A stretch of DNA of 9,048 nucleotides from Streptococcus lactarius (GTDB taxonomy: Bacteria; Bacillota; Bacilli; Lactobacillales; Streptococcaceae). The stretch spans positions 1 through 9,048 of the forward strand of contig NZ_MRXX01000001.1 in NCBI RefSeq assembly GCF_016642265.1, read 5' to 3'. How positions within the stretch are numbered: the first letter of the stretch is position 1; the number at the start of each line of letters is the position of its first letter. The notes beneath the pieces were generated by a model, which saw nothing but the letters and a program-made list of their open reading frames with translations, did no database searches and was not told the origin of the DNA. The position numbers and the translations under genes were made by a program. Below are positions 1-6,510 of this stretch, piece by piece.

Positions 1-7
1 AAACTAA

Positions 8-40
8 ACAAGACTCTCGCAATTACTTCGAAAGTCTTGT
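8..40. terminator. Hairpin near the left edge, possible bidirectional terminator
   Basis: ACAAGACT (8-15) pairs perfectly with AGTCTTGT (33-40) around a 17-nt loop. On the + strand it is followed by CTTTTATTCT, and on the - strand by TTAGTTT. It could end a rightward gene lying left of the window and also act as a backstop for leftward mutY transcription. The stem is only 8 bp and GC-poor, so terminator activity is uncertain. Confidence 0.4.
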
Positions 41-72
41 CTTTTATTCTAAAACCATGCAATACGTAACAA

Positions 73-110
73 GAGGCTGGGACAAAAGTCCTAGCCTCTC
101 ATTTGTTTTT
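73..110 (+). terminator. Rho-independent terminator-like hairpin GAGGCTGGGAC/GTCCTAGCCTC
   Basis: An 11-bp stem (73-83 with 88-98, one G-T wobble) closes an AAAA loop. It is followed on the + strand by TCATTTGTTTTT, the classical layout of an intrinsic terminator for a rightward gene left of the window. On the - strand the downstream sequence (TTGTTACG) is a poor U-tract. The hairpin is also the far end of the larger repeat that reaches to 245. Confidence 0.6.
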
Positions 111-195
111 GGATTGTCGAGCAAGACGCAGTAGTTGATTAGGCTCTACTACGCCGATTTCATCAGCTTTTACAGCTCTACTCAACTGTGCGGAG

Positions 196-243
196 GTGGG
201 ACGACGAAATCGAATTCTAACGAATTACCGATTTCTGTCCCAC
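196..243. repeat. 48-bp imperfect palindrome inside the repeat
   Basis: GTGGGAC (196-202) pairs with GTCCCAC (237-243), GAAATCG (206-212) with CGATTTC (229-235), and AATTC (213-217) with GAATT (222-226) around a TAAC loop. Only GAC and T and the bulged AC stay unpaired between these stems. On the + strand it is followed by TCTCAATTTTCATTTTT, the reverse complement of the mutY 3' end, so it could terminate rightward transcripts converging on mutY. On the - strand it is the first structure downstream of mutY and may protect the mRNA end. Confidence 0.7.
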
Positions 244-245
244 TC

Positions 246-1400
246 TCAATTTTCATTTTTAATAAACGCTTCCCAGATCTTTTGCTGTGGTTTAGCAAAA
301 GGATAATCTGAAAATTCTTCTGGTGTTAACCAAACAGTCGATTCGCTCGTTGGCTGCTCCCCTTCTTTTACCAAGCCGTAACGAAGTTGAACCTGCCACT
401 TACGATGCGAAAAGACATGCTGGACGATGGGATATGATACGTCATGCCAATCAATAACCAGGTCATAGTCCTGTTCAAAGGAAAGAATTTCAGGGTTGTC
501 CTCCGCTTCCTTTTTCCCATCCAGTAAAGATAATTGACCCAGGTTCTCGGATAGGCTATCCACTTCAATCAACGGAAAATGCCAGAAGCCTGACAAAAGT
601 CCTTCTTGCTCATTTTTCTCCAGCAAGTAGCGCCCGTGATGATCCTTTATAATAAAGGCTGTTAAATAAACTGGTACTGGTTTTTTCTTGGGTGCCTTGA
701 TCGGGTATCGATCCATGGTTCCATGCAAATAAGCCGCACTGTAGGCCTTTACAGGACTCTCTTCTGGTCGTGGATTGACTGGGGATTCAATATCTGAACC
801 CAAATCCATTAAAGCTTGGTTAAAGTCCCCTGGACGATCTGGATCAATCAAGATCTCCATCATAGCTTGGAAAATCTTACGATTGGAAGGGATCCCGATA
901 TCATAATCCACCTCAAACAAGCGAGCCAGTACTCTCATGACATTACCATCCACAGCAGGCTCTGCTAATCCAAAAGCAATACTAGCAATGGCACCGGCTG
1001 TATATGGCCCAATTCCCTTCAATTTAGATATTTCCTCATAGCTTGATGGAAACACACCTTCATGTTTTTTCATGATCTGTTGGGCAGCCGTTTGCATATT
1101 GCGCACGCGAGAGTAATACCCCAAACCTTCCCAGGCTTTTAAGAGCTTTTCTTCCGGCGCATTGGCCAGATTCTTAATCGTCGGAAACCAGTTCAGAAAA
1201 CGTTCGTAATAAGGAATCACAGTATCGACACGTGTCTGCTGAAGCATAATTTCAGAAATCCACACCCGATAAGCATCCTGATTTTGTCGCCAAGGGAGAT
1301 CTCTTTTATTTTCATCGTACCACGCTAGAAGATCTCTACGAAAGTCTTTTATTTTTTGAGGCTCCCACATTTCAATATTGTACTCTTTTAGATCGACCAT
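246..1400 (-). CDS. mutY: MutY adenine DNA glycosylase, cluster-less type
   Basis: Removes adenine mispaired with 8-oxoguanine in DNA, the last defence of the GO repair system. Length 384 aa. The N-terminal helix-hairpin-helix glycosylase domain holds SEIMLQQT with catalytic Glu50, the hairpin LKGIGPYTAG (127-136) and AVDGNV with Asp151. The C-terminal NUDIX-like domain (about 243-380) has the FSH loop in QHVFSHRKW (327-335) that recognises 8-oxoguanine. Oddity: the four cysteines that normally hold a [4Fe-4S] cluster just after the MDLG motif are all absent; the stretch 202-222 reads SDIESPVNPRPEESPVKAYS, with Glu, Pro, Ser and Ser at the expected places. Cluster-less MutY is known from lactic acid bacteria. 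Start: ATG at 1400 with AAGGA 5 nt upstream; an internal Met11 has no better site. It lies last in the leftward operon, after a hairpin. Confidence 0.96.
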   Translation of the reverse strand: MVDLKEYNIEMWEPQKIKDFRRDLLAWYDENKRDLPWRQNQDAYRVWISEIMLQQTRVDTVIPYYERFLNWFPTIKNLANAPEEKLLKAWEGLGYYSRVRNMQTAAQQIMKKHEGVFPSSYEEISKLKGIGPYTAGAIASIAFGLAEPAVDGNVMRVLARLFEVDYDIGIPSNRKIFQAMMEILIDPDRPGDFNQALMDLGSDIESPVNPRPEESPVKAYSAAYLHGTMDRYPIKAPKKKPVPVYLTAFIIKDHHGRYLLEKNEQEGLLSGFWHFPLIEVDSLSENLGQLSLLDGKKEAEDNPEILSFEQDYDLVIDWHDVSYPIVQHVFSHRKWQVQLRYGLVKEGEQPTSESTVWLTPEEFSDYPFAKPQQKIWEAFIKNEN

Positions 1401-1416
1401 ATTCTTCCTTATATCT

Positions 1417-1450
1417 ATAATAGAAAACTCTGGGACAAGACCAGAGCTTT
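1417..1450 (-). terminator. Terminator between pta and mutY
   Basis: On the - strand, CTCTGG and CCAGAG (1446-1441 and 1433-1428) form a 6-bp stem, extended past one mismatch by AAA/TTT, followed by TTTTCTATTATAG. It begins 7 nt past the pta stop codon and ends shortly before the mutY ribosome binding site. It probably reduces or stops read-through into mutY. The + strand text CTCTGGGACAAG shares the TGGGACA signature with the large repeat. No convincing separate mutY promoter was seen in the 56-nt gap. Confidence 0.6.
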
Positions 1451-1456
1451 CACATT

Positions 1457-2434
1457 CTATGCTTCTTGTTTCGCTTGGGATGCAGTGATTAACGTCAACT
1501 TGAAGACATCATCTGCATTACATCCACGAGACAAGTCATTGACCGGTTTGTTCAATCCTTGAAGGACTGGACCAACAGCCGCAAATCCACCGAACCGTTC
1601 CGCCATCTTGTAGCTAATATTTCCAGCTTCAATGCTTGGGAACACAAAGACAGTGGCCTTACCAGCTACCTTACTTCCAGGAGCTTTTAAGGCTGCAATT
1701 TCTGGCACAAAAGCGGCATCAAATTGCAATTCCCCATCGATATCAAGGTCTGGGCGAAGTTCTTGGGCAATTTTAGTTGCTTCAACAACTTTATCCACCC
1801 CTTCACCAAAGCCAGATCCCTTAGTTGAATAGCTTAACATCGCGATATGTGGGTCGATGCCAAACATTTTAGCGGTACTTGCTGAATTAATGGCAATCTC
1901 AGCCAAACCTTCAGCATCTGGATTGATATTAATAGCACAGTCAGCAAAGAGATAACGTTCATCCCCACGCACCATTAAGAAGGCACCGGAAGTGCGTTTC
2001 ACACCTGGTTGTGTTTTGATGATTTGAAGTGCAGGACGAACCGTTGATGCAGTTGAATGAATGGCACCTGAAACCATTCCATCCACTAAGCCAAGATAGA
2101 CCAACATTACACCAAAGTAGTTGACATCTTCCAGCAAGGCTTGACGCGCTTCTTCTTCTGTCATTTTTCCCTTACGGCGCTCCACTAGTGCAGCAACCAT
2201 TTCCTCAAAGCCATCATAATGATGGGGATCAATGACTTCAAAACCTTCTGTAACCCCTTCAATTTCAAGGTAAATACTGATTTTTTCAGTATTCCCTAGA
2301 AGGACGGGTGTAACATCTGATTCTTTAACAATCCGCTTAGCCGCTTGTAAAATCCGTGGCTCTTCGCCTTCAGGGAGAACAATGCGCGCATTGCGACCAA
2401 CTAAGCTTGATTTGAGTTTTTCAAAAACTTCCAT
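1457..2434 (-). CDS. pta: Phosphate acetyltransferase
   Basis: Interconverts acetyl-CoA plus phosphate and acetyl phosphate plus CoA; with acetate kinase it forms the ATP-yielding acetate branch of fermentation, and acetyl phosphate can also serve as a phospho-donor signal. At 325 aa it is the short bacterial form with a single PTA_PTB domain and no regulatory N-terminal extension. Family blocks visible: VLPEGEEPRI (19-28), DGMVSGAIHST (118-128), SYSTKGSG (201-208), DGELQFDAA (233-241), PSIEAGNISYK (266-276) and GPVLQGLNKPVNDLSRG (288-304). Start ATG at 2434 with a strong AAAAGGAGT site 8 nt upstream. It follows the rluD-type gene by 21 nt, so co-transcription is likely, although a small hairpin (2471-2490) precedes the junction. 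I saw no clear catabolite-response element. Stop TAG, then a terminator. Confidence 0.97.
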   Translation of the reverse strand: MEVFEKLKSSLVGRNARIVLPEGEEPRILQAAKRIVKESDVTPVLLGNTEKISIYLEIEGVTEGFEVIDPHHYDGFEEMVAALVERRKGKMTEEEARQALLEDVNYFGVMLVYLGLVDGMVSGAIHSTASTVRPALQIIKTQPGVKRTSGAFLMVRGDERYLFADCAININPDAEGLAEIAINSASTAKMFGIDPHIAMLSYSTKGSGFGEGVDKVVEATKIAQELRPDLDIDGELQFDAAFVPEIAALKAPGSKVAGKATVFVFPSIEAGNISYKMAERFGGFAAVGPVLQGLNKPVNDLSRGCNADDVFKLTLITASQAKQEA

Positions 2435-2455
2435 GAGTTTTACTCCTTTTAATAA

Positions 2456-3349
2456 TTAATAACTGGTTTGAAGCTGTGTTAGAACAGCTTGGAAATCTGG
2501 AGGCAGTGGTCTTTCTATGACCAATTCTTCCTCTAGAAATGGATGATAATAGGAGAGACGATGGCAATGAAGGGCCTGGCGCTCAATGCCGTCTTCTAAA
2601 CTTCCGCCATAGAGATCATCTCCCAAAAGGGGAAAACCGATATGAGAAAAATGAACTCGGATCTGATGGGTTCGACCTGTGTGTAACTGAATATCCACTA
2701 GGTGAATATCACCAAAAGATTGAACGACCTGGTAGCTGGTATGAGCATACTTGCCACCTTTTGCTACCTTTCGAGTAATGATCGAATCTTCATCACGCGC
2801 AATCGGAGCAATAATCTCTCCGACAGGATCAAGCTTTCCTGACCCCTTAACCAAGGCATAATAGCGTTTCTGGATCGTTTTGGCCTGCAATTGCTTATCT
2901 AAACGGGCATGAGCATAGCCATGTTTGGCAAAAAGCATGACACCACTTGTATCCTTGTCCAAACGAGTAACAATGTGAACCTGCTGATTCTCGTACCCCT
3001 GCGTAACGTAGTAACCTTTGACATAATTTGCCAGAGTATTGGAATGAATCGAACTTGGAATCGAGGAAATGCCAAAGGGTTTGTCTAAGACTAAAAAGTG
3101 ATCATCCTCAAACAAAATATCCAAAGGTCGATCCAGTGGTTTTAAGGTTCCAAAACCTTCTTCTGCTGGAATCTCAATGACCAAGCGATCTCCTATATTC
3201 AACAGATAAATCACATTTTCTGGCCGATCATTCACTAAAATCTGACCACCACGAAACTTGATCTTGGCTAAGAGGCCTTTTGAAACCTCGTGCTTTTTCA
3301 GGAAAGTTTTGACCTTGACATGCTCATCGGCTATGAATTCAAATCTCAT
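2456..3349 (-). CDS. RluA/RluD-family RNA pseudouridine synthase
   Basis: Isomerises specific uridines in RNA to pseudouridine; target not determinable from sequence (23S rRNA is usual for RluD). Length 297 aa. Residues 1-62 look like the S4-type RNA-binding segment ([15 protein letters not shown] at 27-41). The catalytic domain follows, with [15 protein letters not shown] (125-139) whose Asp131 is the catalytic residue, [18 protein letters not shown] (217-234), and GDDLYGG (243-249). The start ATG overlaps the nadK stop codon in ATGA (3346-3349), with GAAAGGGA just upstream, so translation is coupled to nadK. The order relQ-nadK-pseudouridine synthase matches Bacillus subtilis yjbM-yjbN-yjbO. 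The protein resembles RluD more than RluC, but I leave the symbol open. Confidence 0.93.
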   Translation of the reverse strand: MRFEFIADEHVKVKTFLKKHEVSKGLLAKIKFRGGQILVNDRPENVIYLLNIGDRLVIEIPAEEGFGTLKPLDRPLDILFEDDHFLVLDKPFGISSIPSSIHSNTLANYVKGYYVTQGYENQQVHIVTRLDKDTSGVMLFAKHGYAHARLDKQLQAKTIQKRYYALVKGSGKLDPVGEIIAPIARDEDSIITRKVAKGGKYAHTSYQVVQSFGDIHLVDIQLHTGRTHQIRVHFSHIGFPLLGDDLYGGSLEDGIERQALHCHRLSYYHPFLEEELVIERPLPPDFQAVLTQLQTSY

Positions 3350-4173
3350 TCCCTTTCATCTCCGATAAAGGCATCCTTGACCCGATTCCAAAAACTAGTA
3401 TGACTAGAGCTTGCCACAAAATTAATCTTATGATTATCGATCTGGTATTCTACCTTAGCAATATTGCGATAAGAATAAGTCGAATTATCAACAGAGATAA
3501 TGTGGAAGCCAGGTCGTGTCGGTGTAATCTCGATCTTATCCTTTTTAGGAACAATGACCGAAGAGCCTAGCGTCCGATAGACTCGGTTGTTGAGACTAGC
3601 GATCTCAGCAATCTGCAACGCCTCAATAGTTGGGTGAAGGACTGCTCCTCCCAAGGATTTGTTGTAAGCCGTACTTCCTGTAGGAGTCGAAACGGTAATC
3701 CCATCTCCTCTGAAGCGCTCAAAATCCACACCATTGATCATAAGATCAGCCACCATAGTCCTGTCACTGCGCTTGATCGTAGCTTCGTTCAGCGCTCTCA
3801 TCGTACGGGTTTCCCCATTGTCAAAGGTAATCTTAACATTTAAAATAGGGTAGGAAACCTTGGCCCCCGTGTCATATTTTAAATTTTCGACCAGCTTGTC
3901 AATCTCGCTGTCTAAGTAATCGGTATAAAAGCCTAGGTGCCCAGTATGGACACCGATAAAACGAACCCGATCTAACTGGTGTTCATACTTATGAAAAGCC
4001 GACAGCAACATCCCATCTCCACCAATGGAAATGACAATATCGGGATGTTTCTCCGTTAAAATAAAATTATTTTGACGAAGCTTGTAACGCAATTGTTGAA
4101 AAACCTCTTCACTCTGACGCTTTCGATTGCGAATGATGGATACTTTTTTACCTATAGTCTTCATCTGTGTCAT
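3346..4173 (-). CDS. nadK: NAD kinase (ATP/polyphosphate-NAD kinase)
   Basis: Phosphorylates NAD to NADP and so sets the NADP(H) pool for biosynthesis and antioxidant defence. With the start chosen here it is 275 aa. Visible motifs: [13 protein letters not shown] with the GGDG phosphate-binding loop (51-54), ALNEATI with the conserved Asn-Glu pair (129-130), and the glycine-rich [16 protein letters not shown] (156-171). The start is ambiguous. The open frame runs from ATG at 4194; ATG at 4173 (MTQMKTIG) has GGAA about 9 nt upstream and matches my memory of homologue N-termini; ATG at 4164 (MKTIG) is also possible. All three overlap the 3' end of relQ (stop at 4148), so the two genes are translationally linked. 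The downstream rluD-type gene overlaps its stop by 4 nt. Confidence 0.95.
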   Translation of the reverse strand: MTQMKTIGKKVSIIRNRKRQSEEVFQQLRYKLRQNNFILTEKHPDIVISIGGDGMLLSAFHKYEHQLDRVRFIGVHTGHLGFYTDYLDSEIDKLVENLKYDTGAKVSYPILNVKITFDNGETRTMRALNEATIKRSDRTMVADLMINGVDFERFRGDGITVSTPTGSTAYNKSLGGAVLHPTIEALQIAEIASLNNRVYRTLGSSVIVPKKDKIEITPTRPGFHIISVDNSTYSYRNIAKVEYQIDNHKINFVASSSHTSFWNRVKDAFIGDERE

Positions 4174-4819
4174 CACTATTTCCAACGCCATCATTTAACT
4201 TACGATGAAGTGGATCAAACAGGGCTTGAGCTTCCTGGATCGCATCCCGAATGGCACCCATCTCTTCATCCAAGAGATAAGCAAGGTTTGCGGTCGTCTC
4301 TAAGCGTTTTTTGATCTCGTCTGGAAAGTCTCCTTTATATTTATAATTTAGCGAATGTTCGATTGTTGCCCAAAAATTCATGGACAAGGTCCGAATTTGA
4401 ATCTCTGCTAAGATGGTTTCATTTCCATCGATGGTATCAACGGGATACTCTACTACCACATGGTAGCTTCTGTAACCACTGGATTTTTTGTGGCGAATAT
4501 AGTCCCGCTCTTGGATCACACGCATATCCTGCCGATGTCGCAAGACCTCCAGAACCTCATCCACATCATCCACAAACTGGACCATGATCCGAAGCCCCGC
4601 TATATCTTGCATATCCTGGGCCAGATTTTCTTCTGAAATACTTCTTCGAACCATCTTTTCGCGGATACTCTCGATGGGTTTTACACGGCCTGTGACAAAC
4701 TCGATGGGTGAATGCTTTTGTTGCTTCCGGTATTGTTTGCGAATTCCCCGAAGTTTAATTTTTAATTCTCCAACTGCTTGGATATAGGGGTCTAAGAAAT
4801 TTTCCCAATCAATTGCCAT
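4148..4819 (-). CDS. relQ: Small alarmone synthetase RelQ (GTP pyrophosphokinase, SAS1 type)
   Basis: Synthesises (p)ppGpp by moving pyrophosphate from ATP to the 3'-OH of GDP or GTP, tuning growth and nucleotide metabolism. At 223 aa it has only the synthetase domain, with no HD hydrolase and no TGS/ACT regulatory domains, which distinguishes it from RelA/Rsh. Motifs: [12 protein letters not shown] (37-48), DIAGLRI (72-78) with metal-binding Asp72, [16 protein letters not shown] (105-120), AEIQIRT (138-144) with catalytic Glu139, then NFWATIEH (148-155). The C-terminus is an acidic tail ([12 protein letters not shown]). RelQ homologues form tetramers and are allosterically stimulated by pppGpp. 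Start ATG at 4819 with AAGGTGG 4 nt upstream. It heads the leftward operon and is divergent from the CYTH gene; in B. subtilis the CYTH gene (yjbK) and relQ (yjbM) are also close. Confidence 0.96.
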   Translation of the reverse strand: MAIDWENFLDPYIQAVGELKIKLRGIRKQYRKQQKHSPIEFVTGRVKPIESIREKMVRRSISEENLAQDMQDIAGLRIMVQFVDDVDEVLEVLRHRQDMRVIQERDYIRHKKSSGYRSYHVVVEYPVDTIDGNETILAEIQIRTLSMNFWATIEHSLNYKYKGDFPDEIKKRLETTANLAYLLDEEMGAIRDAIQEAQALFDPLHRKLNDGVGNSDDTDEDYR

Positions 4820-4828
4820 CCTACCACC

Positions 4829-4875
4829 TTGTATTCTGAAACGTTTTTGTATACAATAAACACATCTCTTATTAT
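4829..4875 (+). promoter_or_regulatory. Two overlapping candidate promoters for the CYTH gene, around palindrome TTGTATACAA
   Basis: Candidate P1 is TTGTAT (4829-4834), 17 bp, TACAAT (4852-4857). Candidate P2 is TTGTAT (4847-4852), 17 bp, TATTAT (4870-4875), starting near 4882 and leaving a leader of about 33 nt. The 10-bp perfect palindrome TTGTATACAA (4847-4856) is at once the P1 -10 region and the P2 -35 box, so a protein bound there could switch both. P2 lies opposite the relQ -10 box. Which one is used cannot be decided from sequence. Confidence 0.5.
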
Positions 4876-4879
4876 ATCA
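4871..4879 (-). promoter_or_regulatory. Extended -10 promoter of the relQ operon
   Basis: On the - strand TGATATAAT is a perfect extended -10 (TGnTATAAT). A recognisable -35 is missing: the correct distance falls in a T-run (complement of the A-run near 4892-4899), which an extended -10 can tolerate. The predicted start is near 4864, giving a leader of about 45 nt before the relQ ATG at 4819. Confidence 0.6.
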
Positions 4880-4914
4880 TGAATCGCTACCAAAAAAAAG
4901 CAAAGGATGACAAA

Positions 4915-5481
4915 ATGAACCATTTAGAAATTGAATACAAAACCATGTTAGACATGGATGAATACCAATCCCTTCTTCCACTTTTTACTGACACTCAAGA
5001 GGTCGTCCAAACCAATCACTATATCGACACTCCAGATCAGCTCATCCGCAAAGAAAAGATGGCACTCCGCGTTCGGACCTTTGCAAGCACAGCTGAACTC
5101 ACCCTAAAGGTACCTGAGACAGTCGGCCACTTCGAATACAATCAAGACCTGAGTCCAGAAGAAATCCAGTCTATCCTACAGCATCAAGCCTTTCCAGATG
5201 GTGAAATTAAGGAATTGTTATCCTCCAAAAAGATCCCACTTGAGAAACTGGCCGTCTGGGGAAGTCTCACGACCAAACGCTTGGAAAAAGAGACAGAAGC
5301 AGGCCTAGTCGCACTTGACTACAGTACTTATCTAGACACAGCAGACTATGAATTGGAAATCGAGGTAGAGACAGCTGAAGAGGAAGCAAATTTTCAACAA
5401 TTCATAAAGGATCATGGTATCAGCTACAAACCCGCTAAAAGTAAAATCGCAAGATTGGCACAAAGGTTGTTAAATAGCTGA
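4915..5481 (+). CDS. CYTH-domain protein (triphosphate tunnel enzyme family, YjbK-like)
   Basis: CYTH proteins fold into a tunnel that binds triphosphates with metal ions; members include inorganic triphosphatases, thiamine triphosphatase and class IV adenylate cyclases. Here the N-terminal signature ExExK is present as EIEYK (residues 5-9), followed by alternating charged strand residues such as MALRVRTF (49-56), AELTLKVPE (60-68) and YELEIEVET (143-151). The 188-aa length fits a single CYTH domain without CHAD domain. The frame is open from ATG at 4879, but that codon lies within the promoter region and has no ribosome binding site; ATG at 4915 has AAAGGA 7 nt upstream and puts EIEYK at the usual place. 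The true substrate is unknown; inorganic triphosphate or tripolyphosphate is the likeliest guess. It is divergent from relQ and is followed by prs. Confidence 0.88.
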   Translation: MNHLEIEYKTMLDMDEYQSLLPLFTDTQEVVQTNHYIDTPDQLIRKEKMALRVRTFASTAELTLKVPETVGHFEYNQDLSPEEIQSILQHQAFPDGEIKELLSSKKIPLEKLAVWGSLTTKRLEKETEAGLVALDYSTYLDTADYELEIEVETAEEEANFQQFIKDHGISYKPAKSKIARLAQRLLNS

Positions 5482-5506
5482 AATTATCACAATTTTTTGC
5501 TAAAAT
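5478..5506 (+). promoter_or_regulatory. Promoter of prs
   Basis: CTGAAA (5478-5483) and TAAAAT (5501-5506) are 17 bp apart, and TGC directly before the -10 makes it an extended -10 (TGCTAAAAT). The -35 overlaps the stop codon of the CYTH gene. The predicted start is near 5513, about 32 nt before the prs ATG, and GAGG (5531-5534) is a reasonable ribosome binding site. Prs may thus be expressed apart from the CYTH gene. Confidence 0.55.
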
Positions 5507-5544
5507 AGTGCTAAGATTAAAATTCTAAAAGAGGTTGGAATCAC

Positions 5545-6501
5545 ATGTCAGATAAAAAAAATATGAAACTCTTCTCTCTCAATTCAAATCCAGACATTGC
5601 GCAGAAAATAGCGGAACACGCTGGTGTCCCACTTGGGAAAATTTCTTCACGCCAATTTTCTGATGGAGAAATCCAAGTCAATATTGAAGAAAGTGTTCGT
5701 GGATACGATATCTATATCATTCAATCAACGAGCTATCCCGTTAACAATCACTTAATGGAACTCTTGATCATGGTTGATGCTTGTCAACGGGCTAGTGCCA
5801 ATACGGTCAATGTGGTCATGCCTTATTTTGGCTACGCCCGTCAAGACCGTACTGCTGCTCCTCGTGAACCAATCACAGCTAAATTGGTTGCGAATATGTT
5901 GGTCAAAGCCGGTGTTGATCGTGTCGTAACACTGGATCTTCACGCTGTTCAGGTCCAAGGGTTCTTTGATATCGCAGTAGACAACCTCTATACCATCCCA
6001 CTCTTTGCGGAACACTATATTAACAAAGGATTAACTGGCTCCGATGTCGTCGTGGTTAGTCCAAAGAATTCCGGTGTTAAACGCGCTCGTAGTTTAGCCG
6101 AATACTTGGATTCTCCAATCGCTATTATCGATTACGAACAAGATGATGCCAACCGTGATTATGGCTATATCATTGGAGATGTCAAGGGTAAGAAGGCCAT
6201 CTTGATTGATGATATTTTAAACACTGGTAAAACCTTCTCAGAATCATCTAAAATCGTTCAACGAGAGGGAGCAACTGAGATTTATGCCGTCTCTAGCCAT
6301 GGTTTATTTGTCAAGGGAGCTGCAGAATTATTAGACCAATCTCCTATCAAAGAAATCTTGGTAACAGATTCCGTTGCTACCAAAGAAAAGACTCCTAAAA
6401 ATGTGAACTATCTGACAGCCAGCGAATTAATTGCTGAAGCAATTGTTCGTATCCAAGAAAGAAAACCGGTTAGTCCACTTTTTGCTTATCATAAGAAATA
6501 A
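5545..6501 (+). CDS. prs2: Ribose-phosphate pyrophosphokinase, divergent second paralogue
   Basis: Family reaction: ribose 5-phosphate plus ATP gives PRPP plus AMP, feeding purine, pyrimidine, NAD, histidine and tryptophan synthesis. At 318 aa it has normal length, and the N-terminal half is conventional: [17 protein letters not shown] (34-50), YFGYARQDR (94-102), [13 protein letters not shown] (107-119), [12 protein letters not shown] (131-142). Further on it departs from classical Prs. The usual SPDHGGVTRAR reads [11 protein letters not shown] (172-182). The flexible catalytic loop, normally IIDKRRP with essential Lys and Arg, reads [14 protein letters not shown] (194-207). The PRPP loop, normally DDMIDTAGT, reads DDILNTGKT (222-230), closer to phosphoribosyltransferases. 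Streptococci usually carry two prs genes; this matches the second type as I remember it. It may be a true but altered enzyme or a regulatory subunit. It has its own promoter and is coupled to the downstream desulfurase gene. Confidence 0.92.
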   Translation: MSDKKNMKLFSLNSNPDIAQKIAEHAGVPLGKISSRQFSDGEIQVNIEESVRGYDIYIIQSTSYPVNNHLMELLIMVDACQRASANTVNVVMPYFGYARQDRTAAPREPITAKLVANMLVKAGVDRVVTLDLHAVQVQGFFDIAVDNLYTIPLFAEHYINKGLTGSDVVVVSPKNSGVKRARSLAEYLDSPIAIIDYEQDDANRDYGYIIGDVKGKKAILIDDILNTGKTFSESSKIVQREGATEIYAVSSHGLFVKGAAELLDQSPIKEILVTDSVATKEKTPKNVNYLTASELIAEAIVRIQERKPVSPLFAYHKK

Positions 6502-6510
6502 GGTCCTCAT

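Larger units (their letters stand above)
73..245 (-). repeat. Streptococcal intergenic repeat, 173 bp, MITE-like and highly structured
   Basis: This non-coding block lies directly after the mutY stop codon (246-248). Read on the - strand it opens with GAGTGGGACA and closes with TGTCCCAGCCTC, so its two ends are imperfect inverted copies (GAG-TGGGACA against GAGGCTGGGACA). Internally there is a long palindrome (196-243), a hairpin pairing GTAGT (131-135) with ACTAC (148-152), an 8-nt direct repeat GCTCTACT (143-150 and 175-182), and the terminal hairpin (73-98). A second copy of its first 38 nt occurs at 9011-9048 with one mismatch. I see no open frame. I recall similar sequence scattered between genes in oral streptococci, but cannot confirm copy number here. 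Confidence 0.65.

Noticed and set aside
1440..1456. TGTGAAAG on the - strand after pta as a Rex half-site for mutY
   Set aside because: Only one half-site is present, with no inverted partner at the correct distance and no clear promoter nearby.
2539..2778. 79-codon open frame on the + strand opposite the pseudouridine synthase gene
   Set aside because: No ribosome site or promoter, low-complexity composition, and it is antisense to a well supported gene; the other short antisense frames fail the same way.
4829..4857. Mirror-image - strand promoter TTGTAT-17-TACAAG for relQ
   Set aside because: It would start transcription about 3 nt before the ATG, losing the clear AAGGTGG ribosome site.
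4879..4914. N-terminal extension of the CYTH protein from ATG 4879
   Set aside because: No ribosome binding site, overlap with the promoter -10 region, and the signature ExExK is normally within the first ten residues, which fits ATG 4915.
5482..5544. Riboswitch or purine-type leader before prs
   Set aside because: The 63-nt gap contains a promoter and only about 32 nt of leader, too short for a known aptamer, and no stem-loop series is visible.
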